A program made the position numbers and the translations under genes. Shown piece by piece: positions 10,735 through 24,321 of a DNA stretch of 64,000 bases; within the stretch, counting starts at the first letter, position 1; every line of letters starts with the position of its first letter. The stretch is from Alopecurus myosuroides (Eukaryota; Streptophyta; Magnoliopsida; Poales; Poaceae). The notes under the pieces were generated by a model. It was not told the DNA's origin. It worked only from the letters and a program-made list of their open reading frames with translations, and did not search any database. Where the stretch lies: the NCBI GenBank assembly GCA_028641055.1, contig CM054060.1, forward strand, positions 207,476,445 through 207,540,444, read 5' to 3'.

Positions 10735-13700
10735 TGTCGCACCCTGGTTTCTAGGGGATACTCATCGGGCCGAACTGGATAGCAGATGCTTGGATTATGG
10801 GGCATAACTGCTCCCACGTCCCAGCTTCCTGGTAGGCCTGCGCTTATGCGCGACAACACAAGCCCTGCTATTCCACCGTCGATGTAAACTATCCACTAGA
10901 GACCATAGGCACTACTGTCGACGTACTTCATACCAATCACACATGGTACGTCAATAGAGTTAAACGGAATGATACCACAACATATCTCTAAGACACAAAA
11001 GATTGAAATAAGGTTGCAAATAGCCTTCACTAAGGCAGAGAATAGCAAATACAATCATCCAGAGGACACCTGTCCCAACATAACATTCATTACATCAGTG
11101 GAAGCAAACAAAGGGTCTGAGTACAGACAAATCCAAATAGGCTTAAGAAGCCGAGAAAAAATAAGGAAGACGAAGCCCATCCACGAAGTCTCGGATCCTG
11201 CCCGGGTCCGCTATCTACTCGTCAACAGCGTCGTCGTACTCCACGTAGTAGCCTCCATGGGGATCCTCGGAATCGTCGTCTGCGTAAACCACAGCCCCAA
11301 AGGGGTCAGTACAACAACGTACTGGCAAGCAAGACTCACAGTTCACCAAAGTGTAACCCGTCAACACCAAGCACAGATGCTTTGGGGTTCAACGGAAGAA
11401 AGGGGATATAAAAGATGCGGCAACTGGCTGCTCTAACCAACTACAGAGTTACTACCACTTCCGGCTAACAGAAAGAAGATAAGATAGCGTATCGTAACCA
11501 ACTACCAGCTAACCACCAAACAAACCCATCCTGGATCTCGCCCCTTATCCAAAGAAGCAATCCGAGGATAACTCACACAGTTGGATTAATGATGGTTCAG
11601 GTTATTGTGTCAATAAACCTATTACTAGTCAAGTTATTATAGTTAGGTGTAAGTTGTCTGAGTACTTGTTAGCCAGTACTTTCACCAAGTCGTCACATAA
11701 CCGCGGACAACACGGCTTCTCGAGAAGATTCATCCCTGCAGGGTGTGCTCCAGTACCCGTACACACTCAAGCCACCAACTAAAACTCGGGTGGACTCGAC
11801 ACGACTCGAACCATCACTACAGCCTGTCCTAGGAGCCACGGAGCTATAAGGTCCCAGCCACGCAGCCGAATACTCAGCGCAGGTGTGCAAAACTCCCGCA
11901 GGACACAACACCCCGGCACTACAGGCCTCGCCCTATATGTGTGTGTCATCATCATCATCAGTAACCATGGGAGCGACCCATTTATGCGTATGAGCCAAAT
12001 GGAACAACCGAACTAAGTGTGGCTCTTCGGACAAACTGCGGATCAGATCAAAGCCGAGGGGGGTTCCATACCACCACCCGGATGCGGTGAGCACGCTCAT
12101 CATGGATCAGTAGACAAGACCCTTTTCCTAATTAGGGTCGACACTAGCAGGCCTCAAAACCACGACGGGCCTCCTGCCGGTGCCTTAACATCAAATTATT
12201 ATTACCCAAGCCTTAGCAGGTTGTTGTTTACACATCGAGCCCAGAACATAATAGAAATACGATAACAGAAAGTAACGGGTAACAGACTCGAGCAGAAACA
12301 ACCCTAAGCATGCTAGTAAGACACGGGCTCAAACAAAGGGGTGATAGGAGTGGAGGTGAGGCAATATCAAGGTTAAGGGATTCATGTGATAGGTTCGTAA
12401 CAGAAACAACTACTACTAAGGCTAGCAGAAAAGAACAACGTAAAGTATCGGTAACCAATGTTGAAAGGAACACAGTGGTTCATGTGAGTGATAACTTGCC
12501 TGCAAACCCAGTAGCCTGGTACTGAGCTAGAACCTCAGAAGGGGTGTCGTAAGGATCGTCGGTCTCAACGTCGTCGTCTAACCGAGAAGAAGCAAACAGA
12601 CAAAGCAGAAAGGGTAGACAATCAATATCATGGCATAGTGCACAATCATGGGGATGATGCATGTCATGTTAATAGTTGCATCAAAATAAACTAGTTGACA
12701 TGGTAACACAAATTAAATGGACACATATGCAATTTTGAGTTGCATATGAAAAGCCCATGAATTTTGGGTTAGATTATTTGTTTTCCAACTAATCAATAGA
12801 TGAAGGTGAATTAGTATGATGCATGGATGAGGAAAACAACAAAATAACAACATTAGAACCAATTTGGAATAAGGTTTAACAATTTTGGAAATTTATTTAG
12901 CAAGTTATGGAATTTTGGTTCCTTAAGGTTGTCACACAAGTATTTGTTGTTTTCACCAAGTTAAATTGTGCAAAACAAATAACAAAATTCATATTTGGAA
13001 AATACACAAAATTTTAGGTGGAATACCTATTTCAAATATTGAAAAAGTAATTAGGATGAATTTATTATGATTGAAACAATATTACACAAGTTTTAAATGA
13101 ATTTAAAACAAGCATGAATTTGATTTGAATTTTATTTGTTCAAAACATAAATTCCAATTCATATTTGAAAAGTTTATACTTTTCTAGGTTTAAAACATAT
13201 TTTGCATGTTCAAAAATAATTTTATTTGAGCAAGTTATGATTTTATCAAATTTAAGTGAATTAAACAAGGACTAAATTAGTTAAGCAATTTTAATTATTC
13301 AAATCATGAAACAAAAGTTATATTTGAATTGGTGGTTCAAAATGGTTTGGAAAACATATTTTGTTTGCATGATTTGGATTAATAATGAATTAGTTATGGA
13401 TTTTAGCAATTTGCAATAGAATTATTTGAATTCAAATTTGAATTGCATTTTGAAAATTCAAAACAGAAAACAAATGCTATAGATAGATAGAGAATTTAAT
13501 TTGGTGCGGTGTACATATTTTATTTATTTTTGTTGGAGTTGGGATTTAAAAGTTATTTGGGTTTGAAGTTTAGGGACTAAACTGTAATAAAAACTGGACT
13601 TAAAATAAAGGAAAACGTGCAGAAAAGCAATTTGCACCACGCAGTGAGCATACCCAGCCACTGACAGTGGGGCCAGGGCCTGCGTGGCGCCTAGGTGGCC

Positions 13701-15074
13701 TGCAGGGCCACTGACAGTGGGCCCCGCGCTGGTGCGGGCAAGGGAAAAAATTGGGGAGGCAAATGCCTCCCCTGGGATTTGATCCCGGGACCTCTCCCCT
13801 GGGGCGCACGGGTCTGCTAGCCACTTGGGCTGGTTCGGTTTGGTGACAGATACAGAGCAGCGTTGTGGTTAAGGTTCAGTTTTCCGTCAGTTAAAAGTTT
13901 AACTGAACTTGTCTCTGCGTGCAGGTACAGATCGCTGCTGCGAGCGGACAGAGCGGGGGCGGCCGGCGATGGTGCTGCTCGCGCTGCCCGCGGTGGGCTG
14001 CCGCGGGTGGCCGGAGAGTGCGGCTGCCGGCGGGTGGCCGGTGCGGCCGTGGGGCCGTGGGCCCATGCAAGAGGAGGAGCGGGGAAGGAGCGGAGGCGGG
14101 CTCACCTACGAGGGGAAAGAAACGGAGGGAGCAGGGGGTGGTCGGTGGCGGAAACCGGCGATGGTGGCGGAGCTCCGGCGGTCGTCGAGGGAGATGGAGG
14201 GCACGACGAGGTGGAGGACGCCGCGCCGGTTCCGTTCCCGGCCCTAGCGCGGCCGGGCGGGCACCGTGGCGGCGGCGCCTCGCCGGAGAGAGGCGGCGGT
14301 GATGGAGCTCGGTGAGGATACAAAGAAAGCGAGAGAGGGCAGCGTGAGAGAGAGGAAAAGAAGGCGGCGCGCGAGGGAAGAGAGGGGGAGAGATTAGGGT
14401 TAGGAGGGAAGATGAGCTCGATGAGCTTATAGAGGAGGGGAGGAGCTCGATCAACCGTTTCTTCTCTGTAACTGCTACGTGGATGCCTCCGATGACGATC
14501 CGTACGGAGGTAGAAGAACACGTGAGGGGTACCAGGCCTAAGGGCACTTGCTCTGGCCCAATTGGGCTGCAGGCTCTATCCCCCTCCTTTTCTCTTTTGT
14601 TTTTTCTGTTTATTACTCTTTTTTTTGCAGATTTGGAAAAAGAGAAAGGAGAGATGGTTTTAGGGTTAGCAAATTTTTAGGACAAATTTTTAATGATTCA
14701 TTTTTGTAACCACACATTAAAATAAACTTTTGTTTTCCAACTATATAATTGCTGGTATTGTTTGGAAATAAATTAAATGAGTTGAGCAATTTGGTATCAA
14801 AAGAAATAATTGAAAGTTAAGCCAAATAACTAAGTTTTTGATTCCATTTTTTTTGTATAAAAAATTATTGTTTGTTTGATAGTTTTTATTTGACACATTG
14901 TAACATAACAAGTATGACAAATATTGATTTGAATGTTTTGTTTGGAATTACAATTGGAAAACAATGAAAACAAATGCAAACAAAAGGCAATAGATATGAT
15001 GACATGATGCAAAACAAAAATAAAACAAGAAACAAACATTCTAGGGGAGAGATTTTCATACTTGGGATGTTACA
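10735..15074 (-). repeat. Gypsy-B 3' LTR (4340 bp)
   Basis: It runs from TGTCGCACCCTGG to GGGATGTTACA. It has a GC-rich block (about 13600-14300) between AT-rich flanks. Read on the minus strand the GC-rich block lies downstream of a TATA-like element, consistent with a transcribed leader. ORFs of 127-218 codons in this block are mirrored in the other LTR and are not credible genes. Confidence 0.93.
14426..14431 (-). promoter_or_regulatory. Possible TATA box of Gypsy-B LTR
   Basis: The minus strand reads CCTCTATAAGC followed by CT-rich and GC-rich sequence, the arrangement expected of an LTR promoter. The same site is at 23665-23670 in the 5' LTR. This is inferred from the motif only. Confidence 0.4.
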
Positions 15075-15090
15075 AAACGCCCCCCCTTGA
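15075..15090 (-). other. Polypurine tract of Gypsy-B
   Basis: The minus strand reads CAAGGGGGGGCGTTT directly before the 3' LTR start, matching the plus-strand primer position of Gypsy elements. Confidence 0.75.
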
Positions 15091-15111
15091 AGGAATCGCG
15101 CCCCGAGATTC

Positions 15112-18100
15112 CTACTGAGAAGTGAAAAGGTCCGGATACTTCTTGCGAAGATCCTCTTCGGTCTCCCATGTTGCCTCTTTATCGGAATGATGCGACCATT
15201 GCACTTTCAAGAACTTGGTGCTCTTGTTGCGAGTCTTACGCTCGGTCTCATCGAGAATACGAACAGGGTGCTCCTCATAAGATAGATCATCTTGCAGTTC
15301 AATGGAATCATGATCAACTGCACGCTCTGGATCTTTGAAACACCTCTTGAGCTGTGACACGTGAAACACATCGTGCACCTAGGATAGTTTTTCTGGAAGT
15401 TCAAGACGATAGGCATTTTCCGCACGCCTTGAGAGAATGTTGAAAGGACCAATGTATCTTGGTGCAAGTTTTCCTTTCACACCAAAACGATGAGTGCCTC
15501 TGAGGGGAGTTACACGGAGATATGCTTTGTCACCAGGTGCATAGATCATATCCCTGTGCTTGCTGTCATAGTAGCTTTTCTGACGAGACTGAGCAATCTT
15601 GAGATTGTCACGAATGATGCGAACTTTCTCTTCGGCTTCCTTAACAATGTCAGGGCCTAAGAGTGAACGTTCACCAGCTCCAGACCAATTGATTGGACTC
15701 CTGCATCTGCGGCCATAGAGTGCTTCAAACGGTGCCATGCCTAGGCTTGCCTGGAAGCTGTTGTTGTAGGAGAATTCAGCTTATGGAAGGCATTCCTCCC
15801 ATTTCATGCCAAAGGAGAGACCACATGCTCTGAGCATATCCTCGAGAATATGATTGACTCTTTCGACTTGCCCTTGAGACTGAGGGTGATAAGCTGTGCT
15901 GAACAGAAGTTTGGTGCCCAATGCTTCTTGAAAGCTCTTCCAGAAATGAGAAGTGAATATGCTTCCACGGTCTGAGCTTATTTCCAATGGAACACCATGA
16001 AGAGGAACAATCCTTGTTGTGTAGAGTTCTGCTAACTGGCTAGCTGAGATTGTTTCTTTGACAGCGAAGAAGTGAGCTACCTTAGTGAGACGATCAATAA
16101 CAACGAAGATTGCATCGTTCCCCTTCTTGGACTTTGGAAAACCAGTGACGAAGTCTATTTCAATCATGTCCCACTTCCACTCAGGGATTTTCAGAGGTTG
16201 CAGAAGACCGGCTGTTTTCTGATGAACTGCCTTAACACATTGACAAACGTCGCATTCAGAAACGTATTGAGCAATTTCACGTTTCATGCCAGACCACCAA
16301 TACAAAGTCTTGAGATCCCGGTACATCTTTGTACTTCCTGGGTGGATGGAGAGAGGAGTTTCATGAGCCTCCTTGAGAATAACATCTTTGAGACTTTGAA
16401 TTTGAGGAACTGCAATGCGTCCTTCGAAGAACACAGTTCCCTTGTCATCAATTGAGAAGCACTCATACTTCACATTGCCTGCTTTGATGTTATTTGCGAT
16501 CTTCTTGATCTCAGCATCACGAAGTTGTTCAGAACGAATCTTATCCTCGAGAGTTGGACTGGCTGTCAAGTTTGCAAGATAACCTTGAGGGACAAGACCA
16601 AGGTTCAGCTTCTGGAATTCTTCATGAAGTGGAGGTTGGCTTTCCATGATCATGAGATTATTGCAATATGACTTGCGACTGAGAGCATCGGCCATAACAT
16701 TAGCCTTGCCTGGAGTGTAAGAAATGGTAAGATCGAAGTCTTTGATCTTTTCAATCCATCTCCTTTGCCTGAGGTTTAGATCTGGTTGAGTGAAGATGTA
16801 TTTCAGACTCTTATGATCGGAAAAGATTTCAGTGCGATTACCCAACAAGTATTGCCTCCATTTATTGAGGGCAAACACAACTGCTGCAAGTTCTAGATCA
16901 TGAGTGCGATAGTTTTGCTCATGTGGGTTCAACTGACGTGAAGCATAAGCCACAACTTGACGTTCTTGCATAAGAACTGCACCTAGACCTTGTAGAGAAG
17001 CATCACAGAATATCTGGAAAGGTTTGGTAGTATCTGGGCCAACCAGAACTGGTGTAGAAGTGAGTTTAGTCTTCAGGAGATTGAAACTTTCATCACATTG
17101 TGGAGACCAAACGAACTTCTTGTCCTTCTTTGTGAGATCAGTGAGAGGTTTGGCAATCTTGGAGAAGTTTTGGACGAAACGACGACAATAGCTAGCCAAA
17201 CCAAGAAAACTTCTGACTTGCTTCACCGTCTTAGGAGGTTTCCAATCAACAATTGCCTTAACCTTTTCTGGATCAATGGCTATGCCCTTGGCAGAGATGA
17301 CATGACCAAGGTAAGCAACTTCTGGAATCCAGAACTCACATTTGGAGAACTTGGCATATAGACGATGCTCGCGAAGTTTCATGAGAGTGAGACGAAGATG
17401 TTCTCCATGCTCTTCCTCGGATTTTGAGTAGACAAGAATGTCATCAAGATATACCACAACGAACTTGTCGAGGTATTCATGGAAGACAGAATTCATGAGT
17501 CTAGAGAAGGTCGCCGGTGCATTGGTGAGACCAAAGGACATGACGGTGTATTCATATAGACCGTACCGAGTGGTGAAAGCTGTCTTAGGAATATCTTCCT
17601 TTCTGATCTTTATTTGATGGTAACCCATTCTCAAGTCCAGCTTGGAGAATATTGAGGCTCCAGCAAGTTGATCAAAAAGATCATCGATACGAGGGATTGG
17701 ATACTTGTTTTTGATGGTTTTCTCGTTAAGAGGACGATAGTGAACCACGAGTCTCTTTGTTTGATCCTTCTTCGCAACGAACAGAGTTGGGCATCCCCAA
17801 GCCGAGGAGCTAGGTTGAATGTAACCTTTCTCCATGTACATATCGATTTGCTCCTTCAACAACTTCAGTTCAGGAGGAGCTATCTTGTATGGATGCTTAG
17901 AGATTGGAGCAGTACCTGGTTCAAGTTCGATGACGAACTCAACTGCTCTGTCAGGAGGCATTCCTGGCAATTCCTCTGGGAAGACGTCAGGGAATTCACA
18001 AACCACCGGAATAGTTTCAATAGATGGTAGAGGATTTGCATTGAGAGTGTAGAGTTGAGCAACTGGATTTTCAGCATGGAAGTAGACTATCTGGCCAGAA

Positions 18101-19491
18101 GGGTGTGTGATTTTGACAGACTTGGCAGGACAATCAATGACTGCTTTGTTGGCTACCAGCCAATCCATCCCCAGAATGACATCAATATCTGAAGAGTGGA
18201 GAGCTATCAGAGATGCCTGGAATGGAAGGTTTCCAATTGTGATCTCGATGTTCTGGCTAACTTTATTGCTTTGCCAGCTAGATCCCGGTGATTTCACTAG
18301 GAAAGGGATAGACAACTGTTCGAAGTTGATTCCACTGTTGTTTGCAAAGCATTGAGAGATGAAAGAGTGTGAAGCACCAGAATCGAACAAGACTTTAGCA
18401 CGAAACGAGTTCACAAGAAGTGTGCCCATTACAACCTCTGGAGATTCTTCTGCTCCCTGGGCCTTGACATGGTTCACCCTCACAGTTCTCAATACAGACT
18501 TGTTCTTGTTGCGGGGCCTAGGCGAAGGAGTGTGTACCACCACATGATTGACCTTAGAGATAGGTAGTGATGGTAGCTTGTTCTGCGGGCACTTGTAGGA
18601 GTAGTGTCCTGATAGACCGCACTTGAAGCATGTACTAGCAAAACGAGGAGCTGTTGGACTTGGCTGAGATGGAGCACCTCCTGAAGATACCACTGGGGTG
18701 GGAGGGAGGGCGAGAAATCCTGCCGGGCTTGGCAAGCAGATGGGCGGTGTTGGAGTGGTATATGGAACCCAAACTCTTTGTTTTTGTGGAGGCATGATAG
18801 CTTTTGAAAGATTAGCCTGTTCACGAGAGTGCTTACGAGATTCCTCAACCAACTTGCGCCCATGCTCTTCATTTAGAGCGATGTTGACGAGGTCCTCAAA
18901 ATTCTTGGCCTTGACGTTGGTGAGAGCATACTTGAGTTCCGGGTTGAGACCCCTGCGGAACTTTGCCATCTTTCTCGCTTCCGTGGAGATTTCATCTCCG
19001 GCGTAGCGAGCCAGACGATTGAACTCTCTTTGGTATTCGAGAACGTCCAAACTGCCTTGTGTGAAAGAATAGAATTCATCACGCATTTTCTCCATGAGCC
19101 CATCGGGAATGTGATGGCGCACGAAGGCTTGCTTGAAATCCTCCCATGTGATTTCCACACTAGAACCTCTCATTTCTTGGAAATTCTCCCACCAAGACAT
19201 GGATTGTCCACGGAGAAGGTAGGTCACGTAAGGAACACGGTCCTTGTCAGCCACATGAGCTACCACAAGAGTACGGTTCATTTCACGGAGCCAGTCATCA
19301 GCATCCAATGGCTCGGAGGAGTTATCAAACGTGCGCGGGTTGAGCTCAAGGAACTCCCGAATAGACACTCGGGTGTTGCCATTACTCCCAAGGTCTTGGT
19401 TCTGCTGCATCTGCTTTATAACTTGTGTCATCTGCGACAGCACTTTCCCCATCTCAGGTGGCAGTGTGGGTTCTTCGTCACCACTTTCCAT
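15112..19491 (-). pseudogene. Gypsy-B gag-pol polyprotein with two in-frame stops
   Basis: One reading frame starts at the ATG at 19491 and ends at TAG 15112-15114, about 1459 codons, with stops only at 15781-15783 (TAA) and 15376-15378 (TAG). Domains in order: gag capsid (about residues 40-220; [18 protein letters not shown]); zinc knuckle [14 protein letters not shown] near 287; protease [12 protein letters not shown] near 367; RT with LDLRMGYHQ and catalytic YLDDILVYS near 678; RNase H ([23 protein letters not shown]); integrase with [12 protein letters not shown] and CDVCQC (about 1048-1080); the DDE core ([22 protein letters not shown]); and a chromodomain-like end, VQWSHHSDKEATWETEEDL. 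The stops fall inside integrase (LP*AEFSYNNS) and before the chromodomain (KLS*VHDVFHVS). The usual RT motif VDYR reads VHYR. The product would copy element RNA and integrate the cDNA, but the stops should truncate integrase. Confidence 0.93.
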
Positions 19492-19962
19492 CCTGAAGAG
19501 GATACCAAGATTAACACACTAACCGGATAACAAAATCCAATGTAAGTGCTTAAAAGGATTACTTCAGACGGTAAGAAGGTAGCATGGATCAAACATATAC
19601 TACCCTCAACGTTCACCATAAATGGTTTGAGTACGAAAGGATAACTAAACATAGCTAGGAATGGATACATCAATGGACGAAAGGTTCTTGAGAGAAACAT
19701 GATATTGAAGCAACATCGGGAAACTCGCGACCAAAACTCCTAAGGTACTACAGAAGAACCCAGAACACGTGAAATCCTAACTTGAAAGTTTAGATGAGAA
19801 GGGAAAATCAACGTTGCACTTCCTTACCAGAAAAGGGAGGGTGGGTGGGGAAAGAAATAAAATGGCAGAATTCCTACTCTCACGTTTCATTTTTCCTATA
19901 TAGCTACAAAATAGTTTCTAGACTCAACTGCGACCAGTAAAAGGGATCCTACAGGCAGACAG

Positions 19963-19974
19963 GCTCTGATACCA
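19963..19974 (-). other. Primer-binding site of Gypsy-B (initiator tRNA-Met)
   Basis: The minus strand reads TGGTATCAGAGC two bases after the LTR end TGCGACA. Confidence 0.92.
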
Positions 19975-19976
19975 TT

Positions 19977-22900
19977 TGTCGCACCCTGGTTTCTAGGGGA
20001 TACTCATCGGGCCGAACTGGATAGCAGATGCTTGGATTATGGGGCATAACTGCTCCCACGTCCCAGCTTCCTGGTAGGCATGCGCTTATGCGCGACAACA
20101 CAAGCCCTGCTATTCCACCATCGATGTAAACTATCCACTAGAGACCATAGGCACTACTGTCGACGTACTTCATACCAATCACACATGGTACGTCAACAAC
20201 GTTAAACGGAATGATACCACAACATATCTCTAAGACACAAAAGATTGAAATAAGGTTGCAAATAGCCTTCACTAAGGCAGAGAATAGCAAATACAATCAT
20301 CCAGAGGACACCTGCCCCAACATAACATTCATTACATCAGTGGAAGCAAACAAAGGGTCTGAGTACAGACAAATCCAAATAGGCTTAAGAAGCCGAGAAA
20401 AAATAAGGAAGACGAAGCCCATCCACGAAGTCTCGGATCCTGCCCGGGTCCGCTATCTACTCGTCAATATCGTCTTACTCCACGTAGTAGCCTCCATGGG
20501 GATCCTCGGAATCGTCGTCTGCGTAAACCACAGCCCCAAAGGGGTCAGTACAACAACGTACTGGCAAGCAAGACTCACAGTTCACCAAAGTGTAACCCGT
20601 CAACACCAAGCACAGATGCTTTGGGGTTCAACGGAAGAAAGGGGATATAAAAGATGCGGCAACTGGCTGCTCTAACCAACTACAGAGTTACTACCACTTC
20701 CGGCTAACAGAAAGAAGATAAGATAGCGTATCGTAACCAACTACCAGCTAACCACCAAACAAACCCATCCTGGATCTCGCCCCTTATCCAAAGAAGCAAT
20801 CCGAGGATAACTCACACAGTTGGATTAATGATGGTTCAGGTTATTGTGTCAATAAACCTATTACTAGTCAAGTTATTATAGTTAGGTGTAAGTTGTCTGA
20901 GTACTTGTTAGCCAGTACTTTCACCAAGTCGTCACATAACCGCGGACAACACGGCTTCTCGAGAAGATTCATCCCTGCAGGGTGTGCTCCAGTACCCGTA
21001 CACACTCAAGCCACCAACTAAAACTCAGGTGGACTCGACACGACTCGAACCATCACTACAGCCTGTCCTAGGAGCCACAGAGCTATAAGGTCCCAGCCAC
21101 GCAGCCGAATACTCAGCGCAGGTGTGCAAAACTCCCGCAGGACACAACACCCCGGCACTACAGGCCTCGCCCTATATGTGTGCGTCATCATCATCATCAG
21201 TAACCATGGGAGCGACCCATTTATGCGTATGAGCCAAATGGAACACCCGAACTAAGTGTGGCTCTTCGGACAAACTGCGGATCAGATCAAAGCCGAGGGG
21301 GGTTCCATACCACCACCCGGATGCGGTAAGCACGCTCATCATGGATCAGTAGACAAGACCCTTTTCCTAATTAGGGTCGACACTAGCAGGCCTCAAAACC
21401 ACGACGGGCCTCCTGCCGGTGCCTTAACATAAAATTATTATTACCCAAGCCTTAGCAGGTTGTTGTTTACACATCGAGCCCAGAACATAATAGAAATACG
21501 ATAACAGAAAGTAACGGGTAACAGACTCGAACAGAAACAACCCTAAGCATGCTAGTAAGACACGGGCTCAAACAAAGGGGTGATAGGAGTGGAGGTGAGG
21601 CAATATCAAGGTTAAGGGATTCATGTGATAGGTTCGTAACAGAAACAACTACTACTAAGGCTAGCAGAAAAGAACAACGTAAAGTATCGGTAACCAATGT
21701 TGAAAGGAACACAGTGGTTCATGTGAGTGATAACTTGCCTGCAAACCCAGTAGCCTGGTACTGAGCTAGAACCTCAGAAGGGGTGTCGTAAGGATCGTCG
21801 GTCTCAACGTCGTCGGCTAACCGAGAAGAAGCAAACAGACAAAGCAGAAAGGGTAGACAATCAATATCATGGCATAGTGCACAATCATGGGGATGATGCA
21901 TGTCATGTTAATAGTTGCATCAAAATAAACTAGTTGACATGGTAACAAAAATTAAATGGACACATATGCAATTTTGAGTTGCATATGAAAAGCCCATGAA
22001 TTTTGGGTTAGATTATTTGTTTTCCAACTAATCAATAGATGAAGGTGAATTAGTATGATGCATGGATGAGGAAAACAACAAAATAACAACATTAGAACCA
22101 ATTTGGAATAAGGTTTAACAATTTTGGAAATTTATTTAGCAAGTTATGGAATTTTGGTTCCTTAAGGTTGTCACACAAGTATTTGTTGTTTTCACCAAGT
22201 TAAATTTTGCAAAACAAATAACAAAATTCATATTTGGAAAATACACAAAATTGTAGGTGGAATACCTATTTCAAATATTGAAAAAGGAATTAGGATGAAT
22301 TTATTATGATTGAAACAATATTACACAAGTTTTAAATGAATTTAAAACAAGCATGAATTTTATTTGAATTTTATTTGTTCAAAACATAAATTCAAATTCA
22401 TATTTGAAAAATTTATACTTTTCTAGGTTGAAAACATATTTTGCATGTTCAAAAATAATTTTATTTGAGCAAGTTATGATTTTATCAAATTTAAGTGAAT
22501 TAAACAAGGACTAAATTAGTTAAGCAATTTTAATTATTCAAATCATGAAACAAAAGTTATATTTGAATTGGTGGTTCAAAATGGTTTGGAAAACATATTT
22601 TGTTTGCATGATTTGGATTAATAATGAATTAGTTATGGATTTTAGCAATTTGCAATATAATTATTTGAATTCAAATTTGAATTGCATTTTGAAAATTCAA
22701 AACAGAAAACAAATGCTATAGATAGATAGAGAATTTAATTTGGTGCGGTGTACATATTTTATTTATTTTTGTTGGAGTTGGGATTTAAAAGTTATTTGGG
22801 TTTGAAGTTTAGGGACTAAACTGTAATAAAAACTGGACTTAAAATAAAGGAAAACGTGCAGAAAAGCAATTTGCACCACGCAGTGAGCATACCCAGCCAC

Positions 22901-24316
22901 TGACAGTGGGGCCAGGGCCTGCGTGGCGCCTAGGTGGCCTGCAGGGCCACTGACAGTGGGCCCCGCGCTGGTGCGGGCAAGGGAAAAAATTGGGGAGGCA
23001 AATGCCTCCCCTGGGATTTGATCCCGGGACCTCTCCCCTGGGGCGCACGGGTCTGCTAGCCACTTGGGCTGGTTCGGTTTGGTGACAGATACAGAGCAGC
23101 GTTGTGGTTAAGGTTCAGTTTTCCGTCAGTTAAAAGTTTAACTGAACTTGTCTCTGCGTGCAGGTACAGATCGCTGCTGCGAGCGGACAGAGCGGGGGCG
23201 GCCGGCGATGGTGCTGCTCGCGCTGCCCGCGGTGGGCTGCCGCGGGTGGCTGGAGACTGCGGCTGCCGGCGGGTGGCCGGTGCGGCCGTGGGGCCGTGGG
23301 CCCATGCGAGAGGAGGAGCGGGGAAGGAGCGGAGGCGGGCTCACCTACGAGGGGAAAGAAACGGAGGGAGCAGGGGGTGGTCGGTGGCGGAAACCGGCGA
23401 TGGTGGCGGAGCTCCGGCGGTCGTCGAGGGAGATGGAGGGCACGACGAGGTGGAGGACGCCGCGCCGGTTCCGTTCCCGGCCCTAGCGCGGCCGGGCGGG
23501 CACCGTGGCGGCGGCGCCTCGCCGGAGAGAGGCGGCGGTGATGGAGCTCGGTGAGGATACAAAGAAAGCGAGAGAGGGCAGCGTGAGAGAGAGGAAAAGA
23601 AGGCGGCGCTCGAGGGAAGAGAGGGGGAGAGATTAGGGTTAGGAGGGAAGAGGAGCTCGATGAGCTTATAGAGGAGGGGAGGAGCTCGATCAACCGTTTC
23701 TTCTCTGTAACTGCTACGTGGATGCCTCCGATGACGATCCGTACGGAGGTAGAAGAACACGTGAGGGGTACCAGGCCTAAGGGCACTTGCTCTGGCCCAA
23801 TTGGGCTGCAGGCTCTATCCCCCTCCTTTTCTCTTTTGTTTTTTTCTGTTTATTACTCTTTTTTTTTTGCAGATTTGGAAAAAGAGAAAGGAGAGATGGT
23901 TTTAGGGTTAGCAAATTTTTAGGACAAATTTTTAATGATTCATTTTTGTAACCACACATTAAAATAAACTTTTGTTTTCCAACTATCTAATTGCTGGTAT
24001 TGTTTGGAAATAAATTAAATGAGTTGAGCAATTTGGTATCAAAAGAAATAATTGAAAGTTAAGCCAAATAACTAAGTTTTTGATTCCAATTTTTTTGTAT
24101 AACAAATTATTGTTTGTTTGATAGTTTTTATTTGACACATTGTAACATAACAAGTATGACAAATATTGATTTGAATGTTTTGTTTGGAATTACAATTGGA
24201 AAACAATGAAAACAAATGCAAACAAAAGGCAATAGATATGATGACATGATGCAAAACAAAAATAAAACAAGAAACAAACATTCTAGGGGAGAGATTTTCA
24301 TACTTGGGATGTTACA
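19977..24316 (-). repeat. Gypsy-B 5' LTR (4340 bp)
   Basis: It is collinear with 10735-15074 and has identical total length despite small compensating indels, for example a 3-bp gap near 20465 and extra T residues near 23860. It carries the same GC-rich block and TATA-like site. Confidence 0.93.
23665..23670 (-). promoter_or_regulatory. Possible TATA box in Gypsy-B 5' LTR
   Basis: It is the counterpart of the site at 14426-14431 and lies in the LTR that would drive full-length transcription of the element. Confidence 0.4.
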
Positions 24317-24321
24317 TATAC
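24317..24321. repeat. Target-site duplication of Gypsy-B, right copy (TATAC)
   Basis: It is an exact match of 10730-10734, immediately after the GATGTTACA terminus. Confidence 0.95.

Larger units (their letters stand above)
10735..24316 (-). mobile_element. Gypsy-B: nearly intact Tekay-type chromovirus nested in Gypsy-A LTR
   Basis: Both LTRs are 4340 bp (10735-15074 and 19977-24316). On the minus strand they begin TGTAACATCCC and end GGTGCGACA. Around the 4.9-kb interior are a tRNA-Met primer site (19963-19974) and a G-rich polypurine tract (15075-15090). The coding region gives gag, protease, RT, RNase H and integrase in the Gypsy order, ending with a chromodomain-like tail. Long LTRs and a C-terminal chromodomain fit the Tekay/Del clade (clade call from memory). 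Differences between LTRs that I could spot by eye are roughly one to two per hundred in the variable stretches and far fewer elsewhere, so this is the youngest insertion here. Confidence 0.93.

Noticed and set aside
13863..14547. Open frames of 112-218 codons on both strands in the GC-rich block of the Gypsy-B LTR (repeated at 23102-23786)
   Set aside because: They overlap each other in several frames, are Arg/Pro/Gly-rich, start upstream of the likely promoter and are duplicated only because they lie in an LTR.
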